From contig NC_134568.1 in the NCBI RefSeq assembly GCF_050947875.1, positions 257,224,615-257,288,614 on the forward strand: 64,000 nucleotides of DNA, written 5' to 3'. The notes beneath the pieces were generated by a model. The model saw only the letters and a list, made by a program, of their open reading frames with translations. It was not told the DNA's origin and made no database searches. Source of the DNA: Dermacentor variabilis. Its lineage: Eukaryota; Arthropoda; Arachnida; Ixodida; Ixodidae. The stretch's first letter is position 1; every line of letters begins with the position of its first letter. Positions 51,801 to 62,532 of this stretch are shown here, in pieces. The translations under genes were made by a program, and so were the position numbers.

Positions 51801-53266
51801 TTCGATCTGGTTAAGGCCTGAACACTAGCTTCACCAAACAAAAGCCCCTTCTCGCGCAGGAGGTGATCGGACCTGTTTGAAAATAGGTACGGGTACTGGG
51901 GTGGCAGCATAGATGACACTGCGGCCTCCGTCTCAAGCGCTCCGAAAGGTCCTTCAATAAGCACTTTTGCTACCGGCAGACACACGCTATGAGCTTCCAC
52001 GGCTTGCTTGATCCATGCGCACTCGCCCGTGAACATATGGGGTTCTACGTAAGACGGGTGAACTACATCCATCGTTGCTGCGGAATCGCGAAGCACTCGG
52101 CACTCTTTCCCGTTCACGAGGAGGTCTCGCATGTAAGGCTCGAGAAGCTTCATGTTCTCGTCAGTGCTGCCTATTGAAAAAAACACAACTTTTGGTGTTG
52201 TTTTCGGACACTGCGCCGAAAAGTGACCCGGCTTCTGGCACGTATAACACAAGCGCGCTCGCCTCATCTCGAACCGCTTTCTGCGTTTGGCTGCCGCCGT
52301 CTCTTTACGTTTGGTCGGACTGCTTTCGCTCGCATCCGCACTACGCGTGTCCCCCTTTGCTCTTATGGGTGTGAACTTCGGCCTCTCAAACTTCGAGCCA
52401 AATTCACCCTTTTGACCGTCCTTAGCTCCGCGAGCTCGACGCGTCACAAACTCCTCGGCTAGCTCAGCGGCTCTAGCCACCGTACAAACGTCTGGCCTAT
52501 CCAAGACCCAGTATCGCACGTTCTCCGGTAACCGACTATAAGACTGTTCTAGCCCGAAACACTGCAGAACTTTATCGTGGTCACCAAACGCTTTCTCTTC
52601 TTTGAGCCACTCCTGCATGTTCGACATAAGCCTATACGCAAACTCTGTATATGACTCACTTTTGCCTTTCTCATTTTCCCGAAACTTCCGACGGAACGCC
52701 TCCGCAGACAGCCGGTACTTTTTTAGAAGACTCGATTTTACTTTGTCGAAATCCTCTGCTTCCTCTCTATCCAAGCGAGCGACTACGTCGGCCGCCTCGC
52801 CGGGTAACAAAGTGAGCAAGCGCTGTGGCCACGTTTCCCGAGAGAACCCCTGCTTCTCGCACGTTCGCTCAAAGTTAACCAGGAACAAACCAATGTCCTC
52901 TCCAAGCTTAAACGGCCGCATCAGGTCAGTCATTTTGAACAATACGCGTTCTCCTGCACCGTGTGCCTGACTTCCATTACGAGCGCGTTCCATCTCTACC
53001 TCAAGACGCTTCATTTCCAAAGCGTGTTGACGGTCACGCTCTTGTTGCTCTCGCTCTTTCTGTTCTTTACGTTCACGCTCTTCTTTTTCTTTTGCAGTCT
53101 CCCTCTCTTCAATAGTCTCAAGGCATTCCGACAGCTCGTCATCCTCAGCCTCTAACTCAAGAATAGCCTTTAGCAGTTCAGGTTTTCTTAGTTTGTCTGA
53201 GACATCCAGACCCAACTCTCTTGCAAGCTCCAACAATTTCGGTTTGCGCAACGACTTCAAATCCAT
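48824..53266 (-). CDS. Gag-Pol polyprotein, integrase-before-RT order, intact (1480 aa)
   Basis: Same architecture as 8179-12663, shifted by the 14 residues missing from the Lys/Glu coiled coil near residue 60. The order is SAP-like start, coiled coil, Gag core, CCHC knuckle, DSA protease, HHCC and DDE integrase, GPY/F-like module, RT with YLDD, RNase H. By my count about 35 further replacements separate the two polyproteins (roughly 97.6% identity), concentrated in Gag and the protease/spacer part. All catalytic residues are kept and there is no stop or frameshift, so it may be functional. The start ATG and its context match copy 1. Confidence 0.97.
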   Translation of the reverse strand: MDLKSLRKPKLLELARELGLDVSDKLRKPELLKAILELEAEDDELSECLETIEERETAKEKEERERKEQKEREQQERDRQHALEMKRLEVEMERARNGSQAHGAGERVLFKMTDLMRPFKLGEDIGLFLVNFERTCEKQGFSRETWPQRLLTLLPGEAADVVARLDREEAEDFDKVKSSLLKKYRLSAEAFRRKFRENEKGKSESYTEFAYRLMSNMQEWLKEEKAFGDHDKVLQCFGLEQSYSRLPENVRYWVLDRPDVCTVARAAELAEEFVTRRARGAKDGQKGEFGSKFERPKFTPIRAKGDTRSADASESSPTKRKETAAAKRRKRFEMRRARLCYTCQKPGHFSAQCPKTTPKVVFFSIGSTDENMKLLEPYMRDLLVNGKECRVLRDSAATMDVVHPSYVEPHMFTGECAWIKQAVEAHSVCLPVAKVLIEGPFGALETEAAVSSMLPPQYPYLFSNRSDHLLREKGLLFGEASVQALTRSKVRELAAKAVVAGPTLSNNEKGSEAQQADIQSTPELNKIESVALKAPDTGEENPDSGKLEELSTDLLIAPTSDGLDRLLKVSRSALIAEQKKDGSLENVRCNVKEGIARKTARFVERGGVLYRKYLDRRGVEFDQLIVPQCYRQDLLRLSHGGSWSGHLGVKKTKDRLLQEYYWPGCFRDADHFVRTCDTCQRVGKPGDKSRAPLKLVPIITEPFRRLVIDTVGPLPVTATGYRHILTVICPATKFPEAVPLKELSSVEIVNALLSIFARVGFPAEIQSDQGTVFTSALTTTFLERCGVKLLHSSVYHPQSNSVEKLHSVMKRVLRALCFEHQTDWELCLPGVMFALRTAPHAATGFSPAELVYGRSLRSPLRMLRESWEGRGDDPVVVEYVLKLLERLRRAQELSGEAMAKAQQRAKVYYDRTARARRFEVGDEVMILRTSLNNKLDVQWEGPARIVQKLSDVNYVVSLPGKRKAPQVYHCNLLKPYRQREAVVCMMVNVPEELPVELPGLGSVTNREDTGQVISDLISKAPLSPEQRTELHQLLQEFQGLFSERPGRTSVLTHDIELTSPEPVRSKAYRVSPRQSDIMEAEVKKMLRLGVIEAGESDYTSPLILVEVPGKEPRPCVDYRRLNSITKDQIYPIPNIEERLEKVSSAQFISTLDLVRGYWQVPLTEEASRYAAFISPMGTFRPKVLSFGLKDAPYCFSSLMDKVLRGQQEFALPYLDDVAIFSASWSEHMTHLRAVLTRLREAGLTVKAPKCQLAQAEVVYLGHVIGQGRRRPSEIKVAAVRDFPQPRTKTDIRSFLGVAGYYQRYIPRYSDIAAPLTDALRKTEPQTVVWDETKERAFSALKSALTSQPVLRSPDYTKGFIVQCDASERGMGVVLCQRENGEVEHPVLYASRKLTSREQAYSATEKECACLVWAVQKLSCYLAGSRFIIETDHCPLQWLQTISPKNGRLLRWSLALQQYSFEVRYKKGSLNGNADGLSRSP

Positions 53267-53621
53267 GGCTGCTCTGAATGCTGCTTTCTCTACTGCTTAC
53301 TATTGTCTTGCCGCAAACTAACCCGGCAGCAACGACAACCACAATTACCAGCTCAGTTTCTGACACTAACAAAAAGCCTGGCAAAGCTCAGAAGAAGAAA
53401 GTCCCGCACTCACCAAACCTCGCAGGCAGGAATTCCGCGCAGTCGTTCCGCTGCAGGCAACCAGTCGTCACACAGGGCTCGTTGCACTGCTCCCGGATCG
53501 TCGTTGAGCTGCTCAGCATACAGTCAACTGCATCTCTTCGCTGCTGGCCTCCGTTGTCGCGATCTCACCGCTGGCAGACAGTTGTTTGAAGTCGTAGGCG
53601 ATCTCACCGCTGCCAACCAGA
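53267..53621 (-). other. 5' leader and primer-binding region of copy 2
   Basis: About 355 bases between Gag and the 5' LTR. The same TGGTTGGCAGCGGTGAG candidate primer-binding site lies two bases from the LTR (about 53603-53619), and the CGATCTCACCGCTG motif is again duplicated just upstream. Confidence 0.6.
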
Positions 53622-54496
53622 TGTTTGGGATCGGACTGCTGGTACGATCTGTTGGGAACTCGGCGCTGACGCCCGTGGTTGTACCTGGGTCGCAAGCCCC
53701 AAGGGTAGCGTTGGCCTGGCGGCCTGGGGTACAACTGGAAGCATCCGAAGGTCCCGGCAAAGCAGGAGTCGACTGGTAACAACGAAACAACTTGTTTATT
53801 TTAACATCGCAAAGAGTTGGCGGTCAGGTTTGACCGAAGTAGAGAGACGGGAGAGCACTTTACTCAACAGAAGAAATCGGAGCCCTCTTTTTGGCGTCCG
53901 GGGGCAGCTGTTTTTATACTCTCGCAGTTGAGGGCAAGAAGGAACCCCTCAAAAGACGAGCACGTGAATGTACAATGGGCTAATGGTGACGCACACTGTC
54001 GTAGCGATGCCGTAGCACCATGTCGAGCACGATCTCGTAGCACCCTGTCGTAGCGCTGCCGGTCGGGCACAATGGCTGTAATGAGGGGACGATCCCTGCT
54101 TTGGCATCGCCTGTTTCGGGCACAATGACTGGAATGCGAGGATGGTCCCTGCTTTGGCATCGCCTGTTTCGGGCACAATGACTGGAATGAGAGGATGGTC
54201 CCTGCTTTGGCATCGCCTGTTTCGGGCACAATGACTGGAATGAGAGGATGGTCCCTGCTTTGGCATCGCCTGTTTCGGGCACAATGGCTGTAATGAGGGG
54301 ACGATCCCTGCTTTGGCATCGCCTGTTTCGGGCACAATGACTGGAATGCGAGGGTGATCCTTTGCGGTCGCATCGCCGCAGTCGCGCCTGGAAGCACCTG
54401 GCGATGAGTGTTGCGGCGACGACGATCGGGCCAAAATGTCTGCCGCCCCGCCGCAGTCGCGCCGGCAAAAGCACGTGTCGCAGGCGAAACGCAACA
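53622..54496 (-). repeat. 5' LTR of retrotransposon copy 2 (875 bp)
   Basis: Minus-strand TATAAAAA at 53918-53911 and AATAAA at 53800-53795. U3 repeat unit starts at 54066, 54119, 54172, 54225, 54278 and 54331: five full 53-bp units plus a degenerate sixth, one more than in the partner LTR. Confidence 0.95.
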
Positions 54497-54500
54497 CCAT
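54497..54500. repeat. Target-site duplication, right copy (CCAT)
   Basis: Identical to 47525-47528. Confidence 0.85.
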
Positions 54501-55084
54501 ACACAAAAATAAAATGTTGTTTGTTTTATAACATCGCGAAAGAAAACTCGGGCCGGGTGCATCACTTCCGAAAGAAAAAGAAGAAGAAAAAAAAAAAACC
54601 GACACTGATTGGCTTAAGAACTTTGCCCATGAGTACACACGGCTGCTCGTCTCTGCGGGCTGACCAGCGGGCAGTGGCCATAGCTGGAAGCCCGTTGAAT
54701 TGAACACTGAATGCATATATGTGGTGCATGGTGCACGTTCCTCAGCCGTGGATTCCGTCCATATGCGGTGTCCTCTCCGGTAATCGGAAGTTTCATATAC
54801 CGGATGGCGCTGTCGTAATCCACAATTAATTTTCCATTTACCTAGAGCTGTACCGGGATATTGTATAGCGATATCTTCCGCCCGATTCTATGCCACTCTT
54901 ATCATCCACCGTTCATGGCCGGCTGATGATGTTGATAACATGGACGGAGCGGAGCGCCTCTGTGACCTCTGACGGAGCGCGAAATGGAATGGCAATATGT
55001 CCCCTCTGTGCCGTAGTTGTAAGCCAGATTGGATTGGGATTAAATTTCTGTAATACTATTATTTTGGGTCTCGGCACTATATAT
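54501..55084. other. Non-coding right flank of the second retrotransposon
   Basis: No gene recognised. Contains a purine-rich A/G run at about 54569-54600. Confidence 0.4.
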
Positions 55085-55385
55085 ACCGGGTGTTTCAGCG
55101 AACACTTTCAGAATTATTTAGAGATTGCCGGTGGCACACAGCACATTTCTAGTTCATGATCTGATCTACTCGAAGAGGCGGACATTACTCGCACAGAAAG
55201 CAATGCATAATCGAGTAATTGAAAAAAAAATCACTAATTAAGTTTTAACTAATTGCCTTATTAGAGTATGCAAATTCTAGCCGTGGACTTCACAAGGCGA
55301 ATTCACTTGGAAAGAATTCTCAGGATGACGCCAGTTTCGGGATATTAATTCCCGTACTTTGCGGGAAAATGCATTGGCGTTCCAG
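55085..55385. repeat. Dispersed repeat, copy 1
   Basis: Begins GGGTGTTTCAGCGAACACTT and matches the right edge of the window (63738-64000) along its length, including the CTACTCGAAG, CTTCACAAGGCG and ACTTTGCG blocks. It has no coding capacity; the element may continue further right. Class unknown. Confidence 0.7.
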
Positions 55386-55877
55386 TTACTTTCTTAACAA
55401 AGCGTCATTTTGTGCATTCAAGCACAAAATTAAGTGAGCCCTTAACTGCTCGGAGCCCCTCGGTTGCGCGCGCGCCCAAGAGTCGGGGCACTGACCGCAC
55501 CCGCCTCCACGAAGAGTTACGTCACCGGTTCCGCTTCCGTTGCAGGGGCGCTTCTTCCTGTAGCTCTCGCACGCAGGTTGCGCCAACTGTCGCTAGTGCC
55601 GAGATCGGCTGCTAGAATATAGAGAAAAAATCATTGTAAAGAAGAGGCGGGTCGATCATGGCGGCCGTGATGCCGGAAGATGTCTTCCCAGCAATATAGA
55701 AACGGCTACGCCAGTAATGGTCGGCAATGTGAACACACCGGTGACTGTGGGTGCATTTCACTAATCTTTTCTCTCTCTCTCTCTCTCTCTCTCTGTGTCT
55801 TTAATAGTCCCGGCGAGGGAGCGGACCGCTGCTCTACCGCCTTTAGCGGTAGCGTGCCTCAGGACATAATTAAAGTT

Positions 55878-55908
<31 letters not shown>

Positions 55909-58029
55909 CGTCCGGCTGGCTTAAATTGCGCTCTGTTCTGTCCTCTTTTTCTTTTCTTGTGCATCTTGTGCATCACGTTAATAATTCATGAAAACACAAA
56001 CGTTGCTCGGCATCGGCTGTTTTGAGGTTATCGCTTGTCGACGTAAAAGCAAAGAATGACACTGCATTATGTAAGCTAGCCCATCTGTCCGCTCTCCACC
56101 TGTGGAAAATATGGGCCACTTGCTCCATGGAATTGGGCCGTAACTTTAGTGAAAACGTTAACACTGCGTGTTAGACTAGCTTTCACAGAGCTATTACCAA
56201 GTGCGGTGACTTCAAGCATTTTAACGCGATAATGTTAGGGGCCCGCGCCGTAGAAAATCCGGCGTCGGCGAAGTTGTCCGTGAGCGAAAATTTCCGTACA
56301 TGTTTAGGTATATGTATATGCCACGCCTTGCTACATGACATGCGGTATATGCGGATTATGTTGCCACATCATTCTATCAATAAAGTTGCTGATGCTTTGT
56401 CTTGCATTCTTGACAAGTAAAGTTATTCCTCGGAATTATGAGAATGACAGCCCACAAACAAATGTTACGAAACAAAACATCGTCAGCGCATGCCTTTTAT
56501 GTTAAATCTTTTCAGACTGAAATATTAAACGTGCGAAAAAATAACAGAAACCTGAAAATGATTCAATCTTTTTGGGGCGGCTGTGCACTACCTCCGGGAC
56601 CGGCCCACGCAAGAGGCCGCGTTTCTACCAGAACGTTCGCCTTCGTGCGTAACGTTCGCCGCCAGCGTTTCCCGGTAAACATTACGGTTACATAAGCTAC
56701 GGGCTGCATAATGTCCGGCCGAGTCCTTTTGCTGGGACCGCGCGTTTCCGTTGGAAGAGACTGGCGACTCTTTATATATGATAGCGTGGAAACTTGTTTA
56801 GCATTCTTTTGTATAGCTGCTTCTGTAGCTCATTTCACACGTTTCAGAGCAAAACTTGCAGCTGTCGTGTATACAGAGCTATTGAATGTGCGAAGAAACT
56901 TCGGAAACTTGAAGCAACCACAGAAGAGAGTATTTGGAAGCAGGCGGGTCTCGGCCTAAGCCAGGTTGCTGTATAGACCTCTCCCGTTAGTTGTCGAGTT
57001 TTTGTTTGTATACCTGACAAACGAAAGGGGAAAATATATAGCTAAAAAAGACAGCCGGTGACCCGAACCCACAACCGCCGCGTGTGGTACGTTGAGAAAA
57101 GCAAAACTTGACTTAAAGCAGGTTCGCGTTGGAAGGTGCGTGCGTTTGTTTGATGGAGCTCTACGGCGCCCTTTCTCGTCTATGCACATCCGTCAGTCTG
57201 CAGTCTGTTGCGCTTAAGGAAGATGAAAAAAAAAAAAAAAGATCTGAGAGAAAGCTGGGCACACCTTCTTGAAGCTAAAATAGATGGGCCGCGGAAGATG
57301 TGTCTTCTGAAAGATTTATGGCTGTTTAGCCTAGCTTGTTTTGCAGACGTGCGGGGATAAAATAACAATGTTGCGGAACTTCAGTGAGCTGATGCACATA
57401 TACGACAAGCGCGCGCGGAAAACGGGTATACGTTTCTCAGAGGGCGCCCATGCATTTTTAAAACGGAGCCATGTTTTTTTAAAATCTTTTTTTGACCTCT
57501 TGCTGAATGAGCTCCTGTTCCATTCAGAGCCTTAACTTGATGCCTCCCCCTCGCCTTTAAAGCCCGTGCCCTCCGTGCCCTACGTCAGCGCGCCTTCAGC
57601 TTTTGTGGTTCACGATCGTTTTGAGCGGTATTCTCTGCGCGAAATAGTGCCTGTGGGGCGGCATGCTTTCGATGATCGCGGTAGAATTGCAAACACGACG
57701 TTAAAAGAGCTGCATGTTATATTACAGCTCTGTGGTCGGCATTTTTCGTTTCAGCGTCGGTTAGCGAAAATGTGAGCCGATCCCGGCGGCAGTGCAGGGC
57801 AGGATCTGTGGCTCGTACCCCCGTAAGGCAGAGGCTTCAAGCACTCAGCATAGTGAAGCGAAAAGTGCCTGCATTCTTTGGAACCACGCATGCAACATAC
57901 AGAACGGCATTCATTTCAATAAAGAACAAGCACAAAACAAGCATTCGAACCTCATAATTGATGACAAGGCGCTCCCTATAACAATGCGGAGCACGTAGTG
58001 CTCCCCGCATACGTTTCTCGGTAAAGATT
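55386..58029. other. Non-coding sequence with simple repeats
   Basis: Holds (CT)n at 55771-55794 and a (GTCT)n/(GTCC)n run at about 55878-55914. Remaining open frames are short and unrecognised. Confidence 0.4.
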
Positions 58030-58262
58030 AAAATTAAAATATGGGATTTCACGTGCCAGAACCACGATCCGATTATGAGGCGCGCCATATTGCGCTCCCG
58101 GGATGTGGACGACCTGAGCTAGGTTTTTAAAAGTGCACCTAGATCTAACGTTTTCCCATTTCGCCCCCATCGAAATGCAGCCGCCGCGGCCGGGATTCGA
58201 TCCCGCGACCTCGTGCTTAGCAGCCCAACACCATAGCCACTATAAGCAACCACGGCGGGTCC
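58030..58262 (-). mobile_element. tRNA-derived SINE (Ruka-like), well preserved
   Basis: Minus strand: head CCGCCGTGGTTGCTTATAG, then GAGGTCGCGG and a B box GATCGAATC matching GWTCRANNC, the CCGCGGCGGCTGCATTTCG junction, and the CTCATAATCGGATCGTGG block near the 3' end, followed by a short AT-rich tail. It is the best-preserved SINE in the window. Confidence 0.85.
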
Positions 58263-58337
58263 GGTATAGATTACTGTTGCTCAAGCTGCCGCGGTGGCGG
58301 CAGGTGCGACGTGGGGAATGGCGTCTCTAGCCTTTCG

Positions 58338-58656
58338 TATATAAAAGAACCAGCCTAGCAACTGATTTCGTTGTTGTAGCACCGCCATGAGTGTGCAACG
58401 CATAGTTAGGACTCCCGAGGAGCAGCGTGAATACGAGCAGCGTCAAAGGGGCAAAAGAAAACGGCAATACGACCAGCGGCTGCGTGCTGCCAAAATTACA
58501 GTTACTCCCATTACTACCATTATTCTAAATTACCATTACTACCATTACTCTATAGCAATAAAGAATTGCGTACTCCCCTCAGTAGTTGTAGTGGTGGTTT
58601 CCAACAGCTTCGCCGGACATCAACTTTCGCAGGGCCGGGATGACGAGTCAGTTTAA
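58338..58656 (+). other. TATA box, short basic ORF and AATAAA: possible mini-transcription unit
   Basis: TATATAAAAG at about 58338 lies 49 bases before an ATG at 58387. The frame begins with a highly charged segment (R-T-P-E-E-Q-R-E-Y-E-Q-R-Q-R-G-K-R-K-R-Q, then Y-D-Q-R-L-R-A-A) and passes into low-complexity codons from a TTACCATTAC-type repeat. AATAAAG lies at about 58557, inside the 89-codon frame. It could be a non-autonomous transposon gene or a fragment of one; function unknown. Confidence 0.35.
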
Positions 58657-60527
58657 AAGAGAGAGCGAGAGAAAGATCTGTTTGGAAGTAAAATGTTTTA
58701 TGCAACAATGCTGTCTCACTTTTTTGCCTTTCTTTACGCAGATTCAGCGCGTCTGCATTCTCTTAAACGAGAGCCGCGTTAAATCGTTATGGAGGGCGAG
58801 GCTAATCTTGTCCACGCCATGGAGGAAGCCAACTTTCTCCGCCGGCCAAGTGCCACTTAGAGCGCTGAAAAAAAGTTTGCTCTTGAATGTCCCTTTATGT
58901 GGCGAACCTGCCGAGCGCGAACGTCGACGCGGCGCGCTTGGTGACTGCAGCCGCGGCGACTTACAAGGGCAGCTCGCGAGATTGCAAACTGGTCGATCCA
59001 GCCGGCCGCGACACCGCCATCGATCACCACCGGTGTGCCCTTGGCAGCTTGGCTGCTATCGTGCTATGTTTGCCCGATTCGTACTTTTTTCTTAAACAGT
59101 CGGCTCACTGGAGGAGGACAAGTGTCAGTGAAAATATAGACGCTTCTCAGTAGATAGTCGCTTTGCATCGTTGGAGCTCTGGCCGCGCGCGATTCCCTGA
59201 AACTTCGGCACCGAGCAATACGACGACGGGGAATCGACGCTGTAGTTTATTCTTTCACCCCCCCCCCCCCGCCTTTTTTTTTCCCGTACAAGTCTCTAGT
59301 TGGCATACTTATCGAGAGCCGCTGCTGGAACCGACAAGCATATCCTACAAATAGGTTTAAATTATCCGAGCAGCTGCAACGAGGATGCTCATATGGATGT
59401 GTGGCTTGACGAACGAGAAAGTTTAAGATAGCATTCGGAATGATATCCAGCTACAGCGAAATTCGCAGGCATCACAGCCATGCAGAATGGGTAAGAAAGC
59501 TGGTTTGACCGCGGATTGATGAGAGACGTACGTCATGGTCAAACCCCCTGGTTCCGGAGCCCCTGAGAACAGTGCTAAGGAAACAAGAACGACGCAGTGT
59601 ACGACATCCGTCGTATCGACCTCTACCCTTTCTGTGACAGGTTATTCGTTAGCGTTATTTTTCGTCACAAGCAAAGGGGACAGGCGCCGTTGATGTGGAA
59701 GCCACTAGAGGGCACGCGAAGCGGGGAAGTTCGCAAAAACATATTCGCTCCATGTAAAAACGTGGCATCACGTAGCATTTAAGAGAGGGGAGTATAGACA
59801 CGTTGCCCCCGATGTAGCGCTTCTGGACGGCCTACCCTCGAGCCCTTCCTTATCCCTTTAGGCTAATGAGCCATCCTTTATGAATAAAGCTTAACCGGGA
59901 CCTTTCAGCGCGGTCTAACAGGAAGGACGATGCACACTTTGCGAACGCGGCTTTCGTCGGGTTCCTCTTCGTTCTGGCTCGCACAGAAAGCGCACAAAAG
60001 GTGCAAAGGCGCTGACAACTGGCCACACGCGGACGACGCGAGGGGGTGCGCCAGCGTCCGGCCATCCCGGTGCGATTGGGCGGGGTGGCTGTAGGGGCGC
60101 GGTCGCTCGGGGCTCGGCCCTCTTCGCGAGAGAGATGAAAGGCCAGCCGCCCGCGAAACTGCTCTTGTTGCTGCCGCCTAGGGGCCTGAATGAACGGAAT
60201 GTCTGCGTATGCGCATGGTCTGGGAGACCCGCGACTATCTTAGCAGGCTTTCAGCGACCTTTTTTTTTTTGGGGGGGGGGGGGGGGGGGGAGGAGGAAGC
60301 CTGGAATTATCGGAAAATCGTGGAAGAGACGGGAAGACACAGATAGTTAGTGATGTCATGAAAACGACTACGTTAAATGCGTAGCTCAAAAAAGAAAAGA
60401 AAAACAAATGTATTGTGTGTTTACCTAAGGAAACATTACATTTCTATACCACAAACACTTACGCGTAGGGAGCACTGAGGAAGAGTGCAGGACTGGGAAG
60501 GTGATGGTCAGAGTTGTAAGCCACTTT
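58657..60527. other. Non-coding sequence
   Basis: Only short unrecognised frames. A C-run lies near 59261-59270 and a T-run/G-run pair at about 60261-60290. Confidence 0.35.
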
Positions 60528-60670
60528 ATTAAATTCTGGGTTTTTACGTGCCAAAAAACACGCTGCACGAGCGTGTTTTTGTATTCTTCCCGCATCGTAA
60601 TGCGGCTGGGATCGAACCCGCGACCTCGTGCTCAGCAGTTCGACGCCATAGCCACTCAGCTACCGCAGTC
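60528..60670 (-). mobile_element. tRNA-derived SINE with internal deletion
   Basis: Minus strand: head with GTGGCTATGGCGTCGAAC, GAGGTCGCGG and B box GTTCGATCC (exact to GWTCRANNC), then a shortened body ending in GGCACGTAAAAA. The middle is replaced by an ACACG...CGTGT inverted motif near 60559-60580. Confidence 0.75.
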
Positions 60671-62268
60671 TTCTTTTTTTTTTTCCGAGTTCGAAATTTT
60701 TTTTATTTTTGCAGCTCATCAAAGGGCATACCCGTTGAGTTTGCTCCTCCTTCAGTCATATAATTTTTCTCAAATAGCCGAGGGAAACTAGAAGAAGTGA
60801 GGAAATTAGGGGGGGGGGGGGAATCAAGCCGAGGCTATCGAACATAATTGTCAATGTAAGCGAAGCCTACATATTTTTGTGCCGTAATGATCTTGTCTCT
60901 GTCCCTGTCTAGTTGAAGCGTCGTATTTTTGTGCGGTTCCTGCTCATCTTCACCTCGCAGTCCAGCGCAGCGCGCAGCCGTGTCGGCGAAACGAGTGACT
61001 GTACATACGTGAACTTCGTAGGAAACGTGGGTCTGTGTGTACTTTGCCGTGTATAAGTTGTTGCACAACACGCATTGCCGAGCGTATCCGTTCTGCTCCC
61101 AACCTGGGCCGATCCCTCAGGTTGCGTACTATGTTAACTGGACTGATTCCGAAAGCGGCCCGGTTCTAGGAATGCCATTTGATTTTGGGATACATTTCAG
61201 CTAACTCTTCAAAAGGACTTTCATCCAAATCTACATTCTGTGCGATATTTGGTGCCAACTAGCTGAGGCGATGTCCATTTGATACATGTTTTTACTTATC
61301 GGGTGCATAGCCTGTGGGAGACACGCAAATGTATCTTGGAGCGAAACGCCGAACATATGATTTCATCAGCAACTCATTTGAATCGAATGGTCGCCCAACT
61401 GAAGGACATTTCATCCAGAGTGATGCTTTATATTTTTGAGGCATCTATGATCCTTACCAACGTTTTAGTGTTTCTTGTAAAGCTTGGCCATTGCCATGAG
61501 CAGCATGCCTGGATGATGAATAGGAGGAACTTTGGGGTTCTTTGCAAGTGTCTGCGTTGCCGTGCAAGTGGAATACTCATTAGTTTGCTTGTCTGTTTAA
61601 TTGTTACTCGCATAAGTAATTTGTGCCTTCTAATAAATGCCACGAAAGACGCCTGTGGTCTTATGGGTAGCGCATCGGGCTTCTTTGCTGGTCCTTCTTT
61701 GCACTCCTTCCGTCGGACACGTAGCTTTCTTTTCGCTGAGCGAGTGCTTGTGCTAAATCCCTTGCTGAACCTATCCGGCGAGAAATGCAGCCAGCTAGCC
61801 ACATAAAAGCCCGGGGAGTATGCGAACAAAGGTTATGTGTTATTTTGCTGGACTGTGTGCTTAGAAATAATGAAAGCATACCGCAAGGTGTTGCTGCTTG
61901 CGCCTTTGTGTTGTGGAGCCTCATTTGCTGTCAGTCGATGGGCTCTGATGGCTACAAGACGACTCATGCCGCGTTGCGCGTGGCCCCTTGCCGCTGTCAC
62001 CTATGGTGGCTTCGAGAAGGCCTACAACAGTGCACGTTCCGATACGAATCCCGCGCATTACTTGACCGTCTACATGGGACCACTGTTTAAGCTAGAAACG
62101 TGTGCTTGTAACCGCAATTCGGAGGTTGTGACGAAGCGAGTTGGAAATTCCTTTAGACATATAGGGAAGATGTACCTGAAGAATAAGTAATTTCCTTGGG
62201 GATTGCTTTTATCGGAGAAGCTTGGACGAAACTTACATCTTGAAATGACTCGAGGTAGTAAGTCACAT
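60671..62268 (+). other. Non-coding, with two longish unrecognised frames (61279-61806, 61837-62190)
   Basis: The 175- and 117-codon frames are hydrophobic in parts and carry no motif I can name with confidence. The second has a small-membrane-protein look (A-A-V-T-Y-G-G-F-E stretch), vaguely like Tim17/NDUFA11-type proteins, but this is too weak to call. They may be chance frames or an old processed pseudogene. Confidence 0.2.
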
Positions 62269-62532
62269 CATAAGAAGCCAACAAACACTGACACCAAGGA
62301 CAACATAGGGGAAATTACTTGTGCTTAATAAATGAAATAAAGAAACGATAAATTAATGGAAATCAAAGTGGATGAAAAATGCGAAGGTTGTGGGATCATT
62401 CCCCACCTGCGGCAAGTTGTTTTTTTCATCCACTTTGATTGCCATTAATTTATTGTTTCTTTATTTCATTTATTAAGCACAAGTAATTCCCCCTATGTTG
62501 TCTTTGGCGTCAGTATTTATTGGCTTCTTATG
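62269..62532. mobile_element. Foldback element, about 111-bp arms with tRNA-B-box-like loop
   Basis: The left arm 62269-62379 is the near-perfect reverse complement of the right arm 62421-62532 (blocks CATAAGAAGCC, GACAACATAGG, TTACTTGTGCTTAATAAATG, AAATCAAAGTGGATGAAAAA). The roughly 41-bp loop contains GATCATTCC, an exact GWTCRANNC B box, within GGTTGTGGGATCATTCCCCA. It would form a long RNA or DNA hairpin. Confidence 0.8.

Larger units (their letters stand above)
47529..54496 (-). mobile_element. Full-length Gmr1-type Ty3/Gypsy LTR retrotransposon, copy 2
   Basis: A 6968-bp minus-strand element of the same family as 6965-13746. The LTRs are 822 and 875 bp; the 53-base difference is one U3 repeat unit. 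Outside the repeat, the LTRs differ at about two positions (near 47673 versus 53764, and 48326 versus 54471), so insertion is recent. The Gag-Pol frame is intact. The LTRs differ clearly from those of copy 1 in U3 and at the U5 end, defining a subfamily. It lies antisense to the proposed Cas-family transcript. Confidence 0.95.

Noticed and set aside
58030..58262. tRNA gene
   Set aside because: A B box is present, but the sequence continues into the SINE body and the tRNA part lacks a proper cloverleaf, so it is a SINE head. The same applies to the other tRNA-like heads.
61279..62190. Possible membrane-protein gene
   Set aside because: Two separate frames with no confident homology, no start context or splice pattern; kept only as a low-confidence remark.
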